Of a stretch of 64,000 nt of DNA, positions 42,869 through 52,075 are shown one piece after another. Under the pieces are notes generated by a model that made no database searches, was not told the DNA's origin, and saw nothing but the letters and a program-made list of their open reading frames with translations. The position numbers and the translations under genes were made by a program. This DNA comes from JAXGMV01 sp040768445 (GTDB lineage Bacteria > Chloroflexota > Anaerolineae > Anaerolineales > Anaerolineaceae): the NCBI GenBank assembly GCA_040768445.1, contig JAXGMV010000001.1, positions 1,860,001-1,924,000 of the forward strand. The letters run 5' to 3'. Every line of letters starts with the position of its first letter. Positions within the stretch are counted from its first letter, which is position 1.

Positions 42869-44092
42869 GTGAGCAGTAAATACCTGTCAAAGAAAACAGA
42901 AAGAATTGTACGAGCACCGGATAGAAAGTCATCTATCCCATCCCTGGTAATGATCCTTTTGGTTTATTTGCTAATACTACCTGCCTGCACGTCAGATCTA
43001 CCAGCACTGGCTCCAACACTGGAAAAGACTGTAGCACAACCAGAGGATACACAAACGCCAGTCCCTTTGGCGCCGTCTATTACAAAAACGCCTTCTATGA
43101 TAGCAGTAGTAAAAACACAGCCACCAGCCGCGAATCCACTCACTGGATTGGCACCTGATTCACCTGAGCTTTTGGATCGCAGGCCACTGATCATTAAGAT
43201 TGAAAACTTACCCCGCAACAACAGGCCGCAGTTTGGATTGAACCAGGCAGACATTGTTTACGAGTATCATACTGAAGAAGGCACCACAAGGTTTGCCGCA
43301 ATCTTCTATGGCAAACAGGCTGAAAAGGTTGGACCTGTCCGTTCAGCCCGTTGGTTTGATGTTCAGCTCGTTCACATGTATAAATCAATATTCATTTACG
43401 GTAGCGCTTATCAGAAATTGTACGATTACCTTTTTGAGCAGGATTTTGCCGAGCGTTTGATCCTTGAAGGTCCTTACACCTACCCGGCACTTTACCGTTA
43501 TGAGCCGGCGGGTAGGAACCTGCTGCTGGTAAATACTCACCTAGTGAGTGATGTTATCGAAGCCTATAAAATTGACAATGACCGGCAGGATCTATCTGGC
43601 ATGTCATTCTCCGATGCGGTAAATGAAGCTGGCGAGCCGGCTGATTATGTCACGGTGCGATTTTCGGGAGCGATATATAACCGATGGGATTATGATGCTC
43701 AGCAAAAGATGTATGTGCGGTTTGTCGACTCACAGGATGACATCAATGGAACAAATGAAGTTTATATTCCGCATGTTGATGGCACAACTGGTGAACCAAT
43801 TACAACTGACAACCTTGTCATTCTATTCTCTGAATATCTTGAAGTAGATGGTCCAACCATCTTATCTCCCGAGTTGTTAGGCACTGGCAAGGCATACCTG
43901 GTTCGTAATGGCTTGCTTCAGGAAGTTACATGGGCGCGAGATAATGAGGAGGATTTTGTCAAGCTTATTGATAATAATGGTCAGCATGTCAAACTCAAAC
44001 CCGGCAGGACGTGGTATGAGATTATGAACATTGGATCAAAAGTTACATCGCAAGGTAACGGTGATTGGCGCTTTGTCTTTTATATGCCATAG
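42869..44092 (+). CDS. DUF3048 lipoprotein (YerB-like)
   Basis: 407 residues, GTG start with AAGGA 8 bases upstream. A hydrophobic signal ending in LLILPAC (lipobox) near residue 41 and a Thr/Pro-rich linker lead to the two DUF3048 domains: NPLTGLAPDSPELLDRRPLIIKIEN, ADIVYEYHTEEGTTRF, KVGPVRSARWFDVQ, then WDYDAQQKMYVRF and GRTWYEIMN. Extracellular, function unknown; the N-terminal extension before the signal is unusually long for a lipoprotein. Confidence 0.87.
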   Translation: MSSKYLSKKTERIVRAPDRKSSIPSLVMILLVYLLILPACTSDLPALAPTLEKTVAQPEDTQTPVPLAPSITKTPSMIAVVKTQPPAANPLTGLAPDSPELLDRRPLIIKIENLPRNNRPQFGLNQADIVYEYHTEEGTTRFAAIFYGKQAEKVGPVRSARWFDVQLVHMYKSIFIYGSAYQKLYDYLFEQDFAERLILEGPYTYPALYRYEPAGRNLLLVNTHLVSDVIEAYKIDNDRQDLSGMSFSDAVNEAGEPADYVTVRFSGAIYNRWDYDAQQKMYVRFVDSQDDINGTNEVYIPHVDGTTGEPITTDNLVILFSEYLEVDGPTILSPELLGTGKAYLVRNGLLQEVTWARDNEEDFVKLIDNNGQHVKLKPGRTWYEIMNIGSKVTSQGNGDWRFVFYMP

Positions 44093-44140
44093 TAAATCAG
44101 GCAAATTTATCTGTAGATTTTTGTCAACAAAGCATCATTA

Positions 44141-44169
44141 TTGACTTTGATTGGCAATGTTGCTACACT
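44141..44169 (+). promoter_or_regulatory. Promoter of the FHA protein gene
   Basis: TTGACT (44141-44146), 17 bases, TACACT (44164-44169) with TG at 44161-44162 forming an extended -10; about 40 bases before GGAG and the ATG. Confidence 0.82.
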
Positions 44170-44214
44170 TAATCCGTCTGAACTGAGTAACTATGCGGTT
44201 GTAAGGAGAAGAAA

Positions 44215-44973
44215 ATGGAACCTAAATATCGTGTCGTAATGAGGACCGGGCCGAACGTGGGTATGGCCTATATGCTGGATAAGCCTGAGATGAGCATTGG
44301 CCGGGATTTGACCAATGAAATTGTGATCAATGACCCCGAAGTATCCAGACGGCATGCGCGCGTTCTGCTCCAGGGTCAAAATTATATTCTTGAAGATCTT
44401 GGGTCTACCAACGGTACAGCAGTCAACGGACAGCGCCTGGCTGGTCCTTATTTACTTCAACCTGGAGAGGTGATCATACTGGGCGAACAAGTCAGTATGC
44501 TTTTTGAACTTGTGCGGCCAGAATTTGACGCGACAATTGGTGCACCAGCCCCAAGACCTGTTCCGCAGCCAATTGAACAACCTTCCCAGCAGCCAGGTTA
44601 TTCACCACAGGGAAGCTATTCACCTGTGGATTATCCCCGCCAACAACCGCAGCAGCCTGTATATCCAACCCAGCCGCCAGCTTATGTTCACCCACAGGGG
44701 CCAGCGGCCAGCGGTTATCAACAGCCTGCACCAGTTCCTTATCCACAGCCTTATCCTCCTGCCCCACAGCATCAGCATCCTGTTGAATACGAGGACGATG
44801 AAGAAGAGACACCAAAGAGAAAAATACCAGTTTGGCTGATTGTATTGATTATCGCTTTTGTAGTGCTATTGTGTGTGTGCGGCGTCATTGCCTATTTTAT
44901 GTCTGAGGAAATGTGGTGTGCATTGTTCGGCTGGTTCTTCAACGCCTTCTATGGCGCTGGCACCTGTCCTTAG
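44215..44973 (+). CDS. FHA-domain protein with C-terminal membrane anchor
   Basis: 252 residues. FHA domain at about 10-100 with the phosphothreonine-binding signature MSIGRDLTNEIVINDPEVSRRHA and EDLGSTNGTAVNG. A Pro/Gln/Tyr-rich linker (about 105-195) and an acidic patch lead to one membrane helix at about 207-228. Such proteins dock on Ser/Thr-phosphorylated partners at the membrane; no kinase is in the window. GTAAGGAGAAGAAA precedes the ATG; own promoter and terminator. Confidence 0.9.
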   Translation: MEPKYRVVMRTGPNVGMAYMLDKPEMSIGRDLTNEIVINDPEVSRRHARVLLQGQNYILEDLGSTNGTAVNGQRLAGPYLLQPGEVIILGEQVSMLFELVRPEFDATIGAPAPRPVPQPIEQPSQQPGYSPQGSYSPVDYPRQQPQQPVYPTQPPAYVHPQGPAASGYQQPAPVPYPQPYPPAPQHQHPVEYEDDEEETPKRKIPVWLIVLIIAFVVLLCVCGVIAYFMSEEMWCALFGWFFNAFYGAGTCP

Positions 44974-44995
44974 AAAGAAAAACCATTTACTGTTT

Positions 44996-45028
44996 GACAG
45001 CTCAGACCAATGCCTGAGCTGTCTTTGT
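44996..45028 (+). terminator. Terminator after the FHA gene
   Basis: GACAGCTCAG (44996-45005) pairs with CTGAGCTGTC (45014-45023); TTTGTT follows. Confidence 0.85.
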
Positions 45029-45062
45029 TCAAGATATTTTCCATATGATATTGTGTTGGTAA

Positions 45063-45091
45063 TTGCTTCAAGCGATGAAGTTGTATAAAAT
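45063..45091 (+). promoter_or_regulatory. Probable promoter of the PerM-type gene
   Basis: TTGCTT (45063-45068), 17 bases, TAAAAT (45086-45091). Confidence 0.55.
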
Positions 45092-45127
45092 AGTGCTAAA
45101 CGTCAATTACTGCTTGTGAGGATTTCT

Positions 45128-46399
45128 TTGACTGAAGAAAATTTGCAGGAGAATGTAACGCCAGATCCAAAAAGTCCAAGATGGAACAGTACAACCAAGT
45201 TGGTTGTAACCTTTACACTGGTGATGTTGGTTGGTCTCTTCTTAATCATTTACCGCAGCTTAATTGGGCCGCTGCTTCTATCCATAATCACGGCATATTT
45301 GATGTACCCGGTTGCAGATAAAATCCGTCAAACGGTAAAAATTTCATGGCGGCTGTCAAGCGGCATGACATACATCTTAATTGTGGTAGTACTCGGCGGC
45401 TTGCTTGCCTGGGGCGGAATAGCGCTGGTTGAGCAAATTATCAGTCTGATAAAATTCATTCAACGCACACTCAATAACTTGCCTGACTTGCTGCAGCAGT
45501 GGAGCAACCTGCGGTTTGAAATCGGACCATTTGAACTTGATTTCACCCAGTTAGATCTCAACGAGCTGGTGAACCAGCTTCTCAACACTATCCAGCCAAT
45601 CATCTCACAGATGGGTTCAATTTTGGGTTCAGTAGCGACTGGAGCAGCCGGTACGATTGGCTGGTTGTTCTTTATTTTGATCATTTCATACTTCCTGCTT
45701 TCCGAGTCTTTGGGAGTAAAAAACAGGATGATCAATTTTCAAATTCCTGGCTACCAGGATGATCTTAACCAGCTTAGCACACGGCTGGGAAAAATCTGGA
45801 ACGCCTTTTTGCGCGGGCAACTGATCATCACACTCCTAACGATCATTATTTACACCATACTGCTTGGCATATTGGGTGTCAGGTATTATTATGTCCTGGC
45901 TCTTTTGGCAGGGCTTGCCCGATTTGTACCGTATGTTGGTCCAGCAGTCGCCTGGGCGACGTATGGGCTGGTCGCGTTTTACCAGGGAGCAACACTCTTT
46001 GGCTTGGAACCTATTTGGTACGTTGTTCTTGTGGTCGCAGTTGCCTGGATTGTGGACACCCTGATGGATAACCTGGTTGTGCCGTATATGCTGAGTGATG
46101 CGTTGAAAGTCCACCCTGCTGGTGTACTGGTTGCTGCGTTGATCGGTATCCAGTGGTTTGGCATTATTGCAGTTGTACTGGCTGCACCAGTGCTTGCGAC
46201 CTTTATTCTATTTATTAATTATGCTATATTCAAACTGGCTGATAAAGATCCCTGGCTTGAGATGGACAGTATCGCGGCTCAAAATATTGCAGCCAGAGAA
46301 CAGCAGAGAAAGTCACAAAGAAGGCTGAAAAACCTTAAGAAGATCATTAACAATTTTGGCAATAATCTCAATAAAACAAAAGGAAAAAAACATGAGTAA
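45128..46399 (+). CDS. AI-2E/PerM family membrane transporter
   Basis: 423 residues, seven to eight membrane helices in the PerM/YdiK arrangement: LLLSIITAYLMYPVADKIR near residue 45, a central amphipathic region and the family motif RFVPYVGPAVAWATYG near 270, followed by DNLVVPYMLSDALKVHPAGVLVAALIG near 320. Members export small molecules or ions; the substrate is unknown. TTG 45128 is taken as start since GTGAGGA lies 5 bases upstream; GTG 45116 has no site. The tail is strongly basic. The stop overlaps the next gene. Confidence 0.88.
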   Translation: MTEENLQENVTPDPKSPRWNSTTKLVVTFTLVMLVGLFLIIYRSLIGPLLLSIITAYLMYPVADKIRQTVKISWRLSSGMTYILIVVVLGGLLAWGGIALVEQIISLIKFIQRTLNNLPDLLQQWSNLRFEIGPFELDFTQLDLNELVNQLLNTIQPIISQMGSILGSVATGAAGTIGWLFFILIISYFLLSESLGVKNRMINFQIPGYQDDLNQLSTRLGKIWNAFLRGQLIITLLTIIIYTILLGILGVRYYYVLALLAGLARFVPYVGPAVAWATYGLVAFYQGATLFGLEPIWYVVLVVAVAWIVDTLMDNLVVPYMLSDALKVHPAGVLVAALIGIQWFGIIAVVLAAPVLATFILFINYAIFKLADKDPWLEMDSIAAQNIAAREQQRKSQRRLKNLKKIINNFGNNLNKTKGKKHE

Positions 46400-46574
46400 A
46401 ACCCCAGAAGCACCCAAAACGGAAACAATTACCGAGACTGAGAATTACTTGATTTGGAAAGCAGAAGAACCGGATGGTGAGGTCACCTATCACATCGAGT
46501 TAAACAATGTCACAGTTCACTTTTTTGAGGAAGAGTGGATTGAGTTTGTCGATTTAGTGAAAACACTACAGTAA
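46392..46574 (+). CDS. Small acidic protein of 60 residues, unknown function
   Basis: ATG 46392, overlapping the transporter stop by 8 bases, with AAAAGGAAAA upstream, so it is read as a coupled second gene. The sequence is acidic with alternating beta-like stretches (ENYLIWKAEEPDGEVTYHIE) and an amphipathic end (FFEEEWIEFVDLVKTLQ). No family recognised. Coding character is supported by the tight overlap and amino-acid composition. Confidence 0.6.
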   Translation: MSKTPEAPKTETITETENYLIWKAEEPDGEVTYHIELNNVTVHFFEEEWIEFVDLVKTLQ

Positions 46575-46685
46575 CTAAACTGCAGTGAGTCGATGTTGGA
46601 GCTGCTATTATTTAATAGAATATGGCAGCAAAATAACAGACCATTAAATTTGGTCAAAATAATAGTCTGATTTTTTCGCACTTAA

Positions 46686-46721
46686 AAACACCTCGCATAA
46701 TGATTTAATTGCGAGGTGTTT
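46686..46721. terminator. Bidirectional terminator between the 60-residue gene and fdhA
   Basis: AAACACCTCGC (46686-46696) pairs with GCGAGGTGTTT (46711-46721), 11 bp, followed by GTGTC; As lead it. Confidence 0.82.
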
Positions 46722-46742
46722 GTGTCTTACACAAAAAATGTT

Positions 46743-48905
46743 TTAGTAGCGGCCTCGTTTTTGATGTGCTGCCGGATTGACGAGGTCCTTCTCGTCGGTT
46801 TTTTCTATCTTTACAGCGCAAATTTTATATTCCGGGATTTTTGCCAACGGGTCCACTGCGTCAATGGTGAGGATATTTGCCGCTGCTTCACGGAAGGCAA
46901 ATGGTATGAAGATGACACCTTCGGTTGTTTTTGTTGTCACAGTAGCCCTCAGAACAATTGATCCACGGCGTGAGGTCACACGGATCACATCATCGGTTGC
47001 CAGTGCATACTTTTCGGCATCAGCGGGATGAATATCGACCCGCGCTTCAGGGTACAAATCGTCCATCCATGAGTGCCGGGTGAGTGTGCCACCGTGCCAG
47101 TGCTCGAGGACACGTCCCGTGGTGAGAATTAGCGGGTAATTTTCGTCGGGCAGTTCTACTGAAGGGATATATTCCAATGGATGGAATTTACCCCGCCCCC
47201 TGGGAAAGCTCTCAGCAAATAGGAACGGTGTGCCGGGGTGATTATCATCCCAAACTGGTGTTTGCAGACCGACCTTGTCGATACGCTCATACTTGACCCC
47301 CGCATATTCAGGTACAAGCCCTGACATTTCTGCCAACACCTGCGATGGGTGGGTGTATTCCCAGTAGGAGGTTTGGCTGCGTGATAATTTCTTTTCCAGC
47401 AGCTTTCCCAACTCTGATAAAATCTGCCAGTCAGCCCGTGCTTCGCCGCGCGGGGTAATTGCCTGCCTGACGCGCTGTACCCGGCGGTCAGTGTTGGTAA
47501 ACGTGCCGTCCTTTTCTGCAAAGGATACTGCCGGGAGGAAAATGTCGGCGTAAGCACCCGATTCGTTGATAAACATATCCTGCGCGACAATGAAATCCAG
47601 TTTTTCAATTTGCTTACGCGTGTGGTTCAGGTTTGGTTCCGACATCATTGGGTTTTCGCCCATGATGTAAAGCGACCTGATGCCGCCAGGGCCGGCATTT
47701 CCAAGGATCTCAGTTGTGGTCAGTCCGCGCTGACGATTTAGTCCGCCTGGCTCGATGTTCCAACCCTTTTCAAATTTTTGCGCATTTGCTTCAACATCCA
47801 CCGATTGGTAGCCAGGGTAATGCCAGGGCATCGCGCCTGAGTCTGATGCGCCTTGCACATTGTTCTGGCCGCGCAGCGGGTTCAACCCGGTTCCCAGCCG
47901 GCCGATATGACCGGTTAGCATTGCCAGATTAATCAGGCTGATGGCATTATCTGTGCCGTGGCTGTGCTCAGGGATACCCAATGCCCAGTAGATGGCGGCA
48001 TTTTTTGCCCCTGCATACATTCGGGCTGCCTTGATAATCAACTGCCTGTCAACGCCGGAAATCGTTTCTGCATACTCCGGAGTAAACTTTTCCATAGACT
48101 TCGCAAATTCCTCAAAACCTTCGGTGCGTGTATCAATAAAGTCCTGGTTGTAGAGTTTTTCTTTCAAGATCACATGCGCCATGGCAGAGAACACGGGCAC
48201 ATCGGTACCGGGTTTTTCAGGCAGCCACAGTTCTGCCCATTTCACCATTTCAACATTACGTGGATCAACAACGATGCACTTAGCGCCATGTTTTTCAATG
48301 GCAGCTTTCATCTGTATGGCAATGATGGGGTGTGTTTCAGCGGTATTAGTGCCTGTGAGGATAAAGACGTCATTGTGAATCACTTCAGCAGCGGTATTGC
48401 TCATGGCCGATGAGCCGACAGCCATTTGCAGCGCAACGACGCTGCCTGCATGACACAACCTGGTGCAATGATCAATGTTGTTGGTTCTGAAGATTGATCT
48501 GAACAGTTTTTGCAACAAGTAATTGTCTTCATTGGTAGCTTTTGCACAACTGTATGCTGCAATTGAATCAGAACCATGCTGTTTATATATCTCAATCATA
48601 CGGTCTGATGTATAGTTCAGAGCTTCATCCCAGCTGATTTCCCGCCAATCTGACATGTCAAACGACTGGAAACGGTTACCCGGCGATTGCGGCGTCTTCC
48701 GGATCAATGGACTGGTAACACGATCCTTGTTGTAAATAAAGTCATAACCGAACCTGCCTTTAACACACAAATTGCCTTTATTAACAACCGAATCGTAAGG
48801 TGAGGTCACCCGGAAGATGAAATCATCCTTGATATGTAGTTCAAGATTGCATCCGACACCACAATAGGGACAGGTTGTCCTGACAATTCGTTCTGGCGAG
48901 TTCAT
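46743..48905 (-). CDS. fdhA: Formate dehydrogenase catalytic (Mo/W-bis-MGD) subunit
   Basis: 720 residues. N-terminal [4Fe-4S] ligands C12, C15, C19 (CPYCGVGC) and C47 (CVKG). The metal ligand is cysteine, not selenocysteine: HCTRLCHAGSV with Cys151-His152 aligns with Sec140-His141 of E. coli FdhF. MGD-binding segments GTNTAETHPI, VDPRN, HIGRLGTGLNPLRGQNNVQGASD and TTGRVLEHWHGGTLTRHSW, and the C-terminal domain with RRGSI and VFIPFAF, are complete. Oxidises formate or reduces CO2, passing electrons to the Fe-S and NuoF-like subunits encoded upstream. AGGAGGAGCAA precedes the ATG, which overlaps the previous stop. Confidence 0.93.
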   Translation of the reverse strand: MNSPERIVRTTCPYCGVGCNLELHIKDDFIFRVTSPYDSVVNKGNLCVKGRFGYDFIYNKDRVTSPLIRKTPQSPGNRFQSFDMSDWREISWDEALNYTSDRMIEIYKQHGSDSIAAYSCAKATNEDNYLLQKLFRSIFRTNNIDHCTRLCHAGSVVALQMAVGSSAMSNTAAEVIHNDVFILTGTNTAETHPIIAIQMKAAIEKHGAKCIVVDPRNVEMVKWAELWLPEKPGTDVPVFSAMAHVILKEKLYNQDFIDTRTEGFEEFAKSMEKFTPEYAETISGVDRQLIIKAARMYAGAKNAAIYWALGIPEHSHGTDNAISLINLAMLTGHIGRLGTGLNPLRGQNNVQGASDSGAMPWHYPGYQSVDVEANAQKFEKGWNIEPGGLNRQRGLTTTEILGNAGPGGIRSLYIMGENPMMSEPNLNHTRKQIEKLDFIVAQDMFINESGAYADIFLPAVSFAEKDGTFTNTDRRVQRVRQAITPRGEARADWQILSELGKLLEKKLSRSQTSYWEYTHPSQVLAEMSGLVPEYAGVKYERIDKVGLQTPVWDDNHPGTPFLFAESFPRGRGKFHPLEYIPSVELPDENYPLILTTGRVLEHWHGGTLTRHSWMDDLYPEARVDIHPADAEKYALATDDVIRVTSRRGSIVLRATVTTKTTEGVIFIPFAFREAAANILTIDAVDPLAKIPEYKICAVKIEKTDEKDLVNPAAHQKRGRY

Positions 48906-49645
48906 TTGCTCCTCCTGTGTTCGGTTCTACTGGCATGTGTTTCCTGTGTGTACATGTTCTCTTTGCGGATGGTTCGGGTCATCTCCATGATCTCATCTGG
49001 TTCGTGACCTTCCTCTAACAACCACTGGCGCACTGGTTTGAGCGCCCCGGTAGGGCAAACGGCCACACACTGGCCACAAAAAACGCAGGTTGTGTTCATC
49101 AGACCCCGGTCATAAAATGTTCCAATCTGGGTTTCATAACCGCGCTTGTCAAAATTGATGGCGAATGTAAATTGTGCATCATATGCACAAACCTGTACAC
49201 AACGCCAGCATAAGATGCATTTGGCATAATCGCGGATATACATGGGGTTATCGACGATTTGAGGAACGTCACGTTTCTGTGATCCAGGGAAGGCATCAGT
49301 TTGTGCATCGTATTCTTGCATCAGTTCAAGAATATCGGGCGCTTCTGACAAGTCAACAGTGGATGCAAGCATTTCCAATATGGTTTTCCTGGATGAGCGC
49401 ACCCTTTCTGTGTTGGTCTTAATTTTCATTCCAGCAGTGACATTTGTTGCACAGGCAGGAATAAGCGTCCGTGCGCCTTCTACTTCCACAGCACAAATCC
49501 TGCATAAACCATTCGCTGTACAGTGATCATGGTAACAAATGGTAGGAATATCAATTCCAAGCTGCCTGGCGGCATTGAGGATGGTACTGTCCTGGTCAAC
49601 AGTTATGCTCTGGTCGTTTATAGTGATGGATACCTGGTTGGTCAT
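48902..49645 (-). CDS. Ferredoxin-like Fe-S subunit of formate dehydrogenase
   Basis: 247 residues. A plant-type [2Fe-2S] domain at about 1-85 (CYHDHCTANGLCRICAVEV ... PACATNV), a short helical linker and two [4Fe-4S] motifs near 147-160 (CILCWRCVQVCAYDA) and about 195-208 (CVFCGQCVAVCPTGAL), as in HoxU/NuoG N termini. It wires the flavin subunit to the molybdenum subunit. ATG 49645 follows AAAGGAATTC; a longer reading into the previous gene is rejected. Translationally coupled to fdhA (ATGA). Confidence 0.9.
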   Translation of the reverse strand: MTNQVSITINDQSITVDQDSTILNAARQLGIDIPTICYHDHCTANGLCRICAVEVEGARTLIPACATNVTAGMKIKTNTERVRSSRKTILEMLASTVDLSEAPDILELMQEYDAQTDAFPGSQKRDVPQIVDNPMYIRDYAKCILCWRCVQVCAYDAQFTFAINFDKRGYETQIGTFYDRGLMNTTCVFCGQCVAVCPTGALKPVRQWLLEEGHEPDEIMEMTRTIRKENMYTQETHASRTEHRRSK

Positions 49646-49658
49646 TTTGAATTCCTTT

Positions 49659-51401
49659 CTATCGCCTGGCTTTGCCAGCCGGCTGCCTGACAGCTGTAAA
49701 AAGCTCTGGCCATTTATGAATGGCACTTGTCACTGCTGATGCGGCGGTTTGCCCTAATCCACACAGTGATGTCTCGGTCATGGTTGTACCTATCTTGAGA
49801 AGTCTCTCCATATCACCCGGCCGTGTCCAACCAGCAGATATGCGGTCCAGGATTTCCTTCTGGCGTCGGGTCCCTATCTGGCATGGGTAGCACTTTCCAC
49901 AGGACTCCTCATCGAAGAAATGGGCGATTAACTTGAGAGTCTCTTTGATGTCCCTGGTTTCGTCTAACACGGTGATTACACCTGAGCCAAGAGATAAATT
50001 AGCTGCTCGCAGGTCTTCAAAAGATAACCTGACGTCCAGGTCGTCTTTTGAGGCAAAGGTACCTGCTGCGCCGCCCAGAATTGCGGCTTTGAATCGATTG
50101 CCCTGGCGAACACCCCCTGCCAGGTTTTCAATCACATGTCTCAAGGTTACGCCAAATGGAACTTCGTATAATCCTGGTACGGTCACATCGCCTGAAACAC
50201 AAAAAAGCTTTGTTCCCGTGGATTTTTCTGTGCCATGTTGGCGATATTGCTCAGCGCCCAGGTTCACAATAATCGGAATGTTTGCTAGCGTTTCGACATT
50301 GTTGATGACAGTTGGCTTGCCGAAAAGGCCAACGACTGTAGGGAAGGGGGGTTTCATCCGTGGATAGCCGCGTTTACCCTCAATGGATTCGAATAATGCT
50401 GTTTCTTCACCACAGATATAAGCGCCGGCCCCGCGCCGAATTTCTATATTAAATGAAAACTCTTGCTCGAGGATATTTTCACCAAGCAGGTGATTTTCAT
50501 GAGCTTCTCGGATTGCATTTTTTACTGCGATGTAAGCCATTTCGTATTCACCGCGGATATAGAAGTAACCCTTTTTCGCGCCTATCGCGTAGGCGGCGAT
50601 GATCATACCTTCAAGGATGCTATGCGGGTCATCTTCCATCAATACCCTGTCTTTGAAGGTGCCAGGTTCAGCTTCATCTGCATTGCAGATAACGAATTTT
50701 TCGTCACCTGGCGTTTTTGAGGCGCCTTCCCATTTAATACCAGTTGGAAATGCCGCACCGCCTCTACCAACTAACCCTGCATCTTTTACCATAGCGATCA
50801 CCTCGACCGGTGTTTTGCTAATCACAGATTGTAGTGCACGGTATCCACCAGACATGACGTAGTTGTGATAATCGGTTGTTTTGCCTTTGCCACAGTTCTT
50901 TGTAAGTAAGGCTACATCACCACCGACGGCTGTATCCGGTCTTTTTCCTTTCCCCGTGATCAGATCCTCCCAGGTTTCAAGATGTGCTTTAAGGATGGGC
51001 CTGCCGCTGACAAGCGCTACTGGCGCATGCTCACACAAGCCCAGGCATGGTGCTCGCTCAACTGTGAGAGTATCTGCATCAGTAGATTTTCCACCGGCAT
51101 TTTTTCGTGTAGCTCGTTTAAAGAGGCTGTTTGAACCAGCCAACGCACAAGCCGGGTCACCACAGATGTGGATAACAGTTCTACTAACTGACTTGTTATA
51201 CAGCAGTGCATAAAACTCAATCACGCCGTGCACATCTGCCAAAGGTACCTTCAGGGTAGCGGCGGCAAGCTCAGCCGCACCTTCCGGTATGTATCCATAG
51301 ACTTCCTGAATATCATACAGCAGCGGAATTAAATGTGTTCTTTTATGTCCTGTGTACCTTTTAAGTACTGGTTGAATGAGGGTCAGATCAATACCGGTCA
51401 T
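49659..51401 (-). CDS. NuoE-NuoF fusion, NADH-linked flavin subunit of formate dehydrogenase
   Basis: 580 residues. Residues about 1-150 are NuoE-like (thioredoxin fold) with the [2Fe-2S] cysteines CGDPAC and CLGLC. From about 165 a NuoF-like part holds the FMN/NAD site (GLVGRGGAAFPTGIKW, CNADEAEPGTFKDR, RGAGAYICGEETAL, GYPRMKPPFP) and the [4Fe-4S] motif SCGKCYPCQIGT with a later Cys. It lacks the ferredoxin-like N-terminal domain seen in some bifurcating HydB proteins. In this operon it predicts an NAD(H)-dependent, FdsB/FdsG-like formate dehydrogenase; separate genes are more common. GGAGAAGCC precedes the ATG. Confidence 0.92.
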   Translation of the reverse strand: MTGIDLTLIQPVLKRYTGHKRTHLIPLLYDIQEVYGYIPEGAAELAAATLKVPLADVHGVIEFYALLYNKSVSRTVIHICGDPACALAGSNSLFKRATRKNAGGKSTDADTLTVERAPCLGLCEHAPVALVSGRPILKAHLETWEDLITGKGKRPDTAVGGDVALLTKNCGKGKTTDYHNYVMSGGYRALQSVISKTPVEVIAMVKDAGLVGRGGAAFPTGIKWEGASKTPGDEKFVICNADEAEPGTFKDRVLMEDDPHSILEGMIIAAYAIGAKKGYFYIRGEYEMAYIAVKNAIREAHENHLLGENILEQEFSFNIEIRRGAGAYICGEETALFESIEGKRGYPRMKPPFPTVVGLFGKPTVINNVETLANIPIIVNLGAEQYRQHGTEKSTGTKLFCVSGDVTVPGLYEVPFGVTLRHVIENLAGGVRQGNRFKAAILGGAAGTFASKDDLDVRLSFEDLRAANLSLGSGVITVLDETRDIKETLKLIAHFFDEESCGKCYPCQIGTRRQKEILDRISAGWTRPGDMERLLKIGTTMTETSLCGLGQTAASAVTSAIHKWPELFTAVRQPAGKARR

Positions 51402-51427
51402 GGCTTCTCCAAATTCTAAGATTTCAA

Positions 51428-51456
51428 TTGAGGAATAATCAAATTTGAGATATCAT
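51428..51456 (+). promoter_or_regulatory. Promoter of mobA, probably giving a leaderless message
   Basis: TTGAGG (51428-51433), 17 bases, TATCAT (51451-51456). The start would be about 51463, one base before the ATG at 51464; no ribosome site is seen. Confidence 0.5.
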
Positions 51457-51463
51457 CCTGTTT

Positions 51464-52072
51464 ATGATTACGATCGCTATTCAGGCTGGCGGGGCTTCAA
51501 CGAGGATGGGAACAGACAAAGTCCTGTTGCCATTTTGTAGCCGCCCGCTGGTTGAGCACATTATCGACCAGGTCAAACCGATTGCAGGTGAAATATTAAT
51601 CACCAGCAATCACCAGGACAACCTCAAGTATCTGGGTGTGACGCTGGTTAGTGATATCATCCCGGGTCGAGGTGTTTTAGGCGGGTTATACACATCTCTG
51701 CTCAATGCGAAAAATGACATGGTCGCTGTCATCGCCTGTGATATGCCATTTGTGAGCACTACACTGCTGCTGTATGAGCATGATCTGATGCTGGATGGAA
51801 GCTGTGATGTCGCGATTCCAAAAACAGCTACTGGCTATGAACCACTTCACGCTGTTTTTCGAAGGAAAACCTGCCTGCCAGCAGTTTACGCGGCATTGTG
51901 TTCTGGTGAAAAGAGGCTGATATCCTGGTTTGATATTGTAAAAGTACAGGTGATTGATGATGAGATGCTTCGACGGTTGGGTGTGACTAATAATGCTTTT
52001 GAGAATATCAATACAATTGTAGACTTAAAAAAGGCAGAAGAAAAATGGCGTTTTCTTTATTCTAATGAATAA
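51464..52072 (+). CDS. mobA: Molybdenum cofactor guanylyltransferase
   Basis: 202 residues. Nucleotidyltransferase that adds GMP to molybdopterin to form MGD, the cofactor of the adjacent FdhA. Seen: IQAGGASTRMGTDKVLLP (GTP and Mg loop), SDIIPGRGVLGGLYTSLL and VIACDMPFVS (metal-binding Asp). The family is shared with CTP-utilising MocA; linkage to an MGD enzyme favours MobA. It lies between the divergent fdh operon and the convergent fdhD. Confidence 0.9.
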   Translation: MITIAIQAGGASTRMGTDKVLLPFCSRPLVEHIIDQVKPIAGEILITSNHQDNLKYLGVTLVSDIIPGRGVLGGLYTSLLNAKNDMVAVIACDMPFVSTTLLLYEHDLMLDGSCDVAIPKTATGYEPLHAVFRRKTCLPAVYAALCSGEKRLISWFDIVKVQVIDDEMLRRLGVTNNAFENINTIVDLKKAEEKWRFLYSNE

Positions 52073-52075
52073 AGG

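Noticed and set aside
42819..42932. Longer reading of the DUF2085 protein from 42932
   Set aside because: It would overlap the divergent DUF3048 gene start, and the extra N terminus is not DUF2085-like.
46614..46679. Second terminator (CAGAC with GTCTG and a T-run) before 46686
   Set aside because: The stem is only 5 bp with a large, partly paired loop; the 11-bp stem at 46686-46721 is the better terminator.
51413..51442. Minus-strand promoter TTGATT-N18-TAGAAT for the formate dehydrogenase operon
   Set aside because: Its start point would be about five bases before the ATG and remove the GGAG ribosome site, so it is unlikely to be the working promoter.
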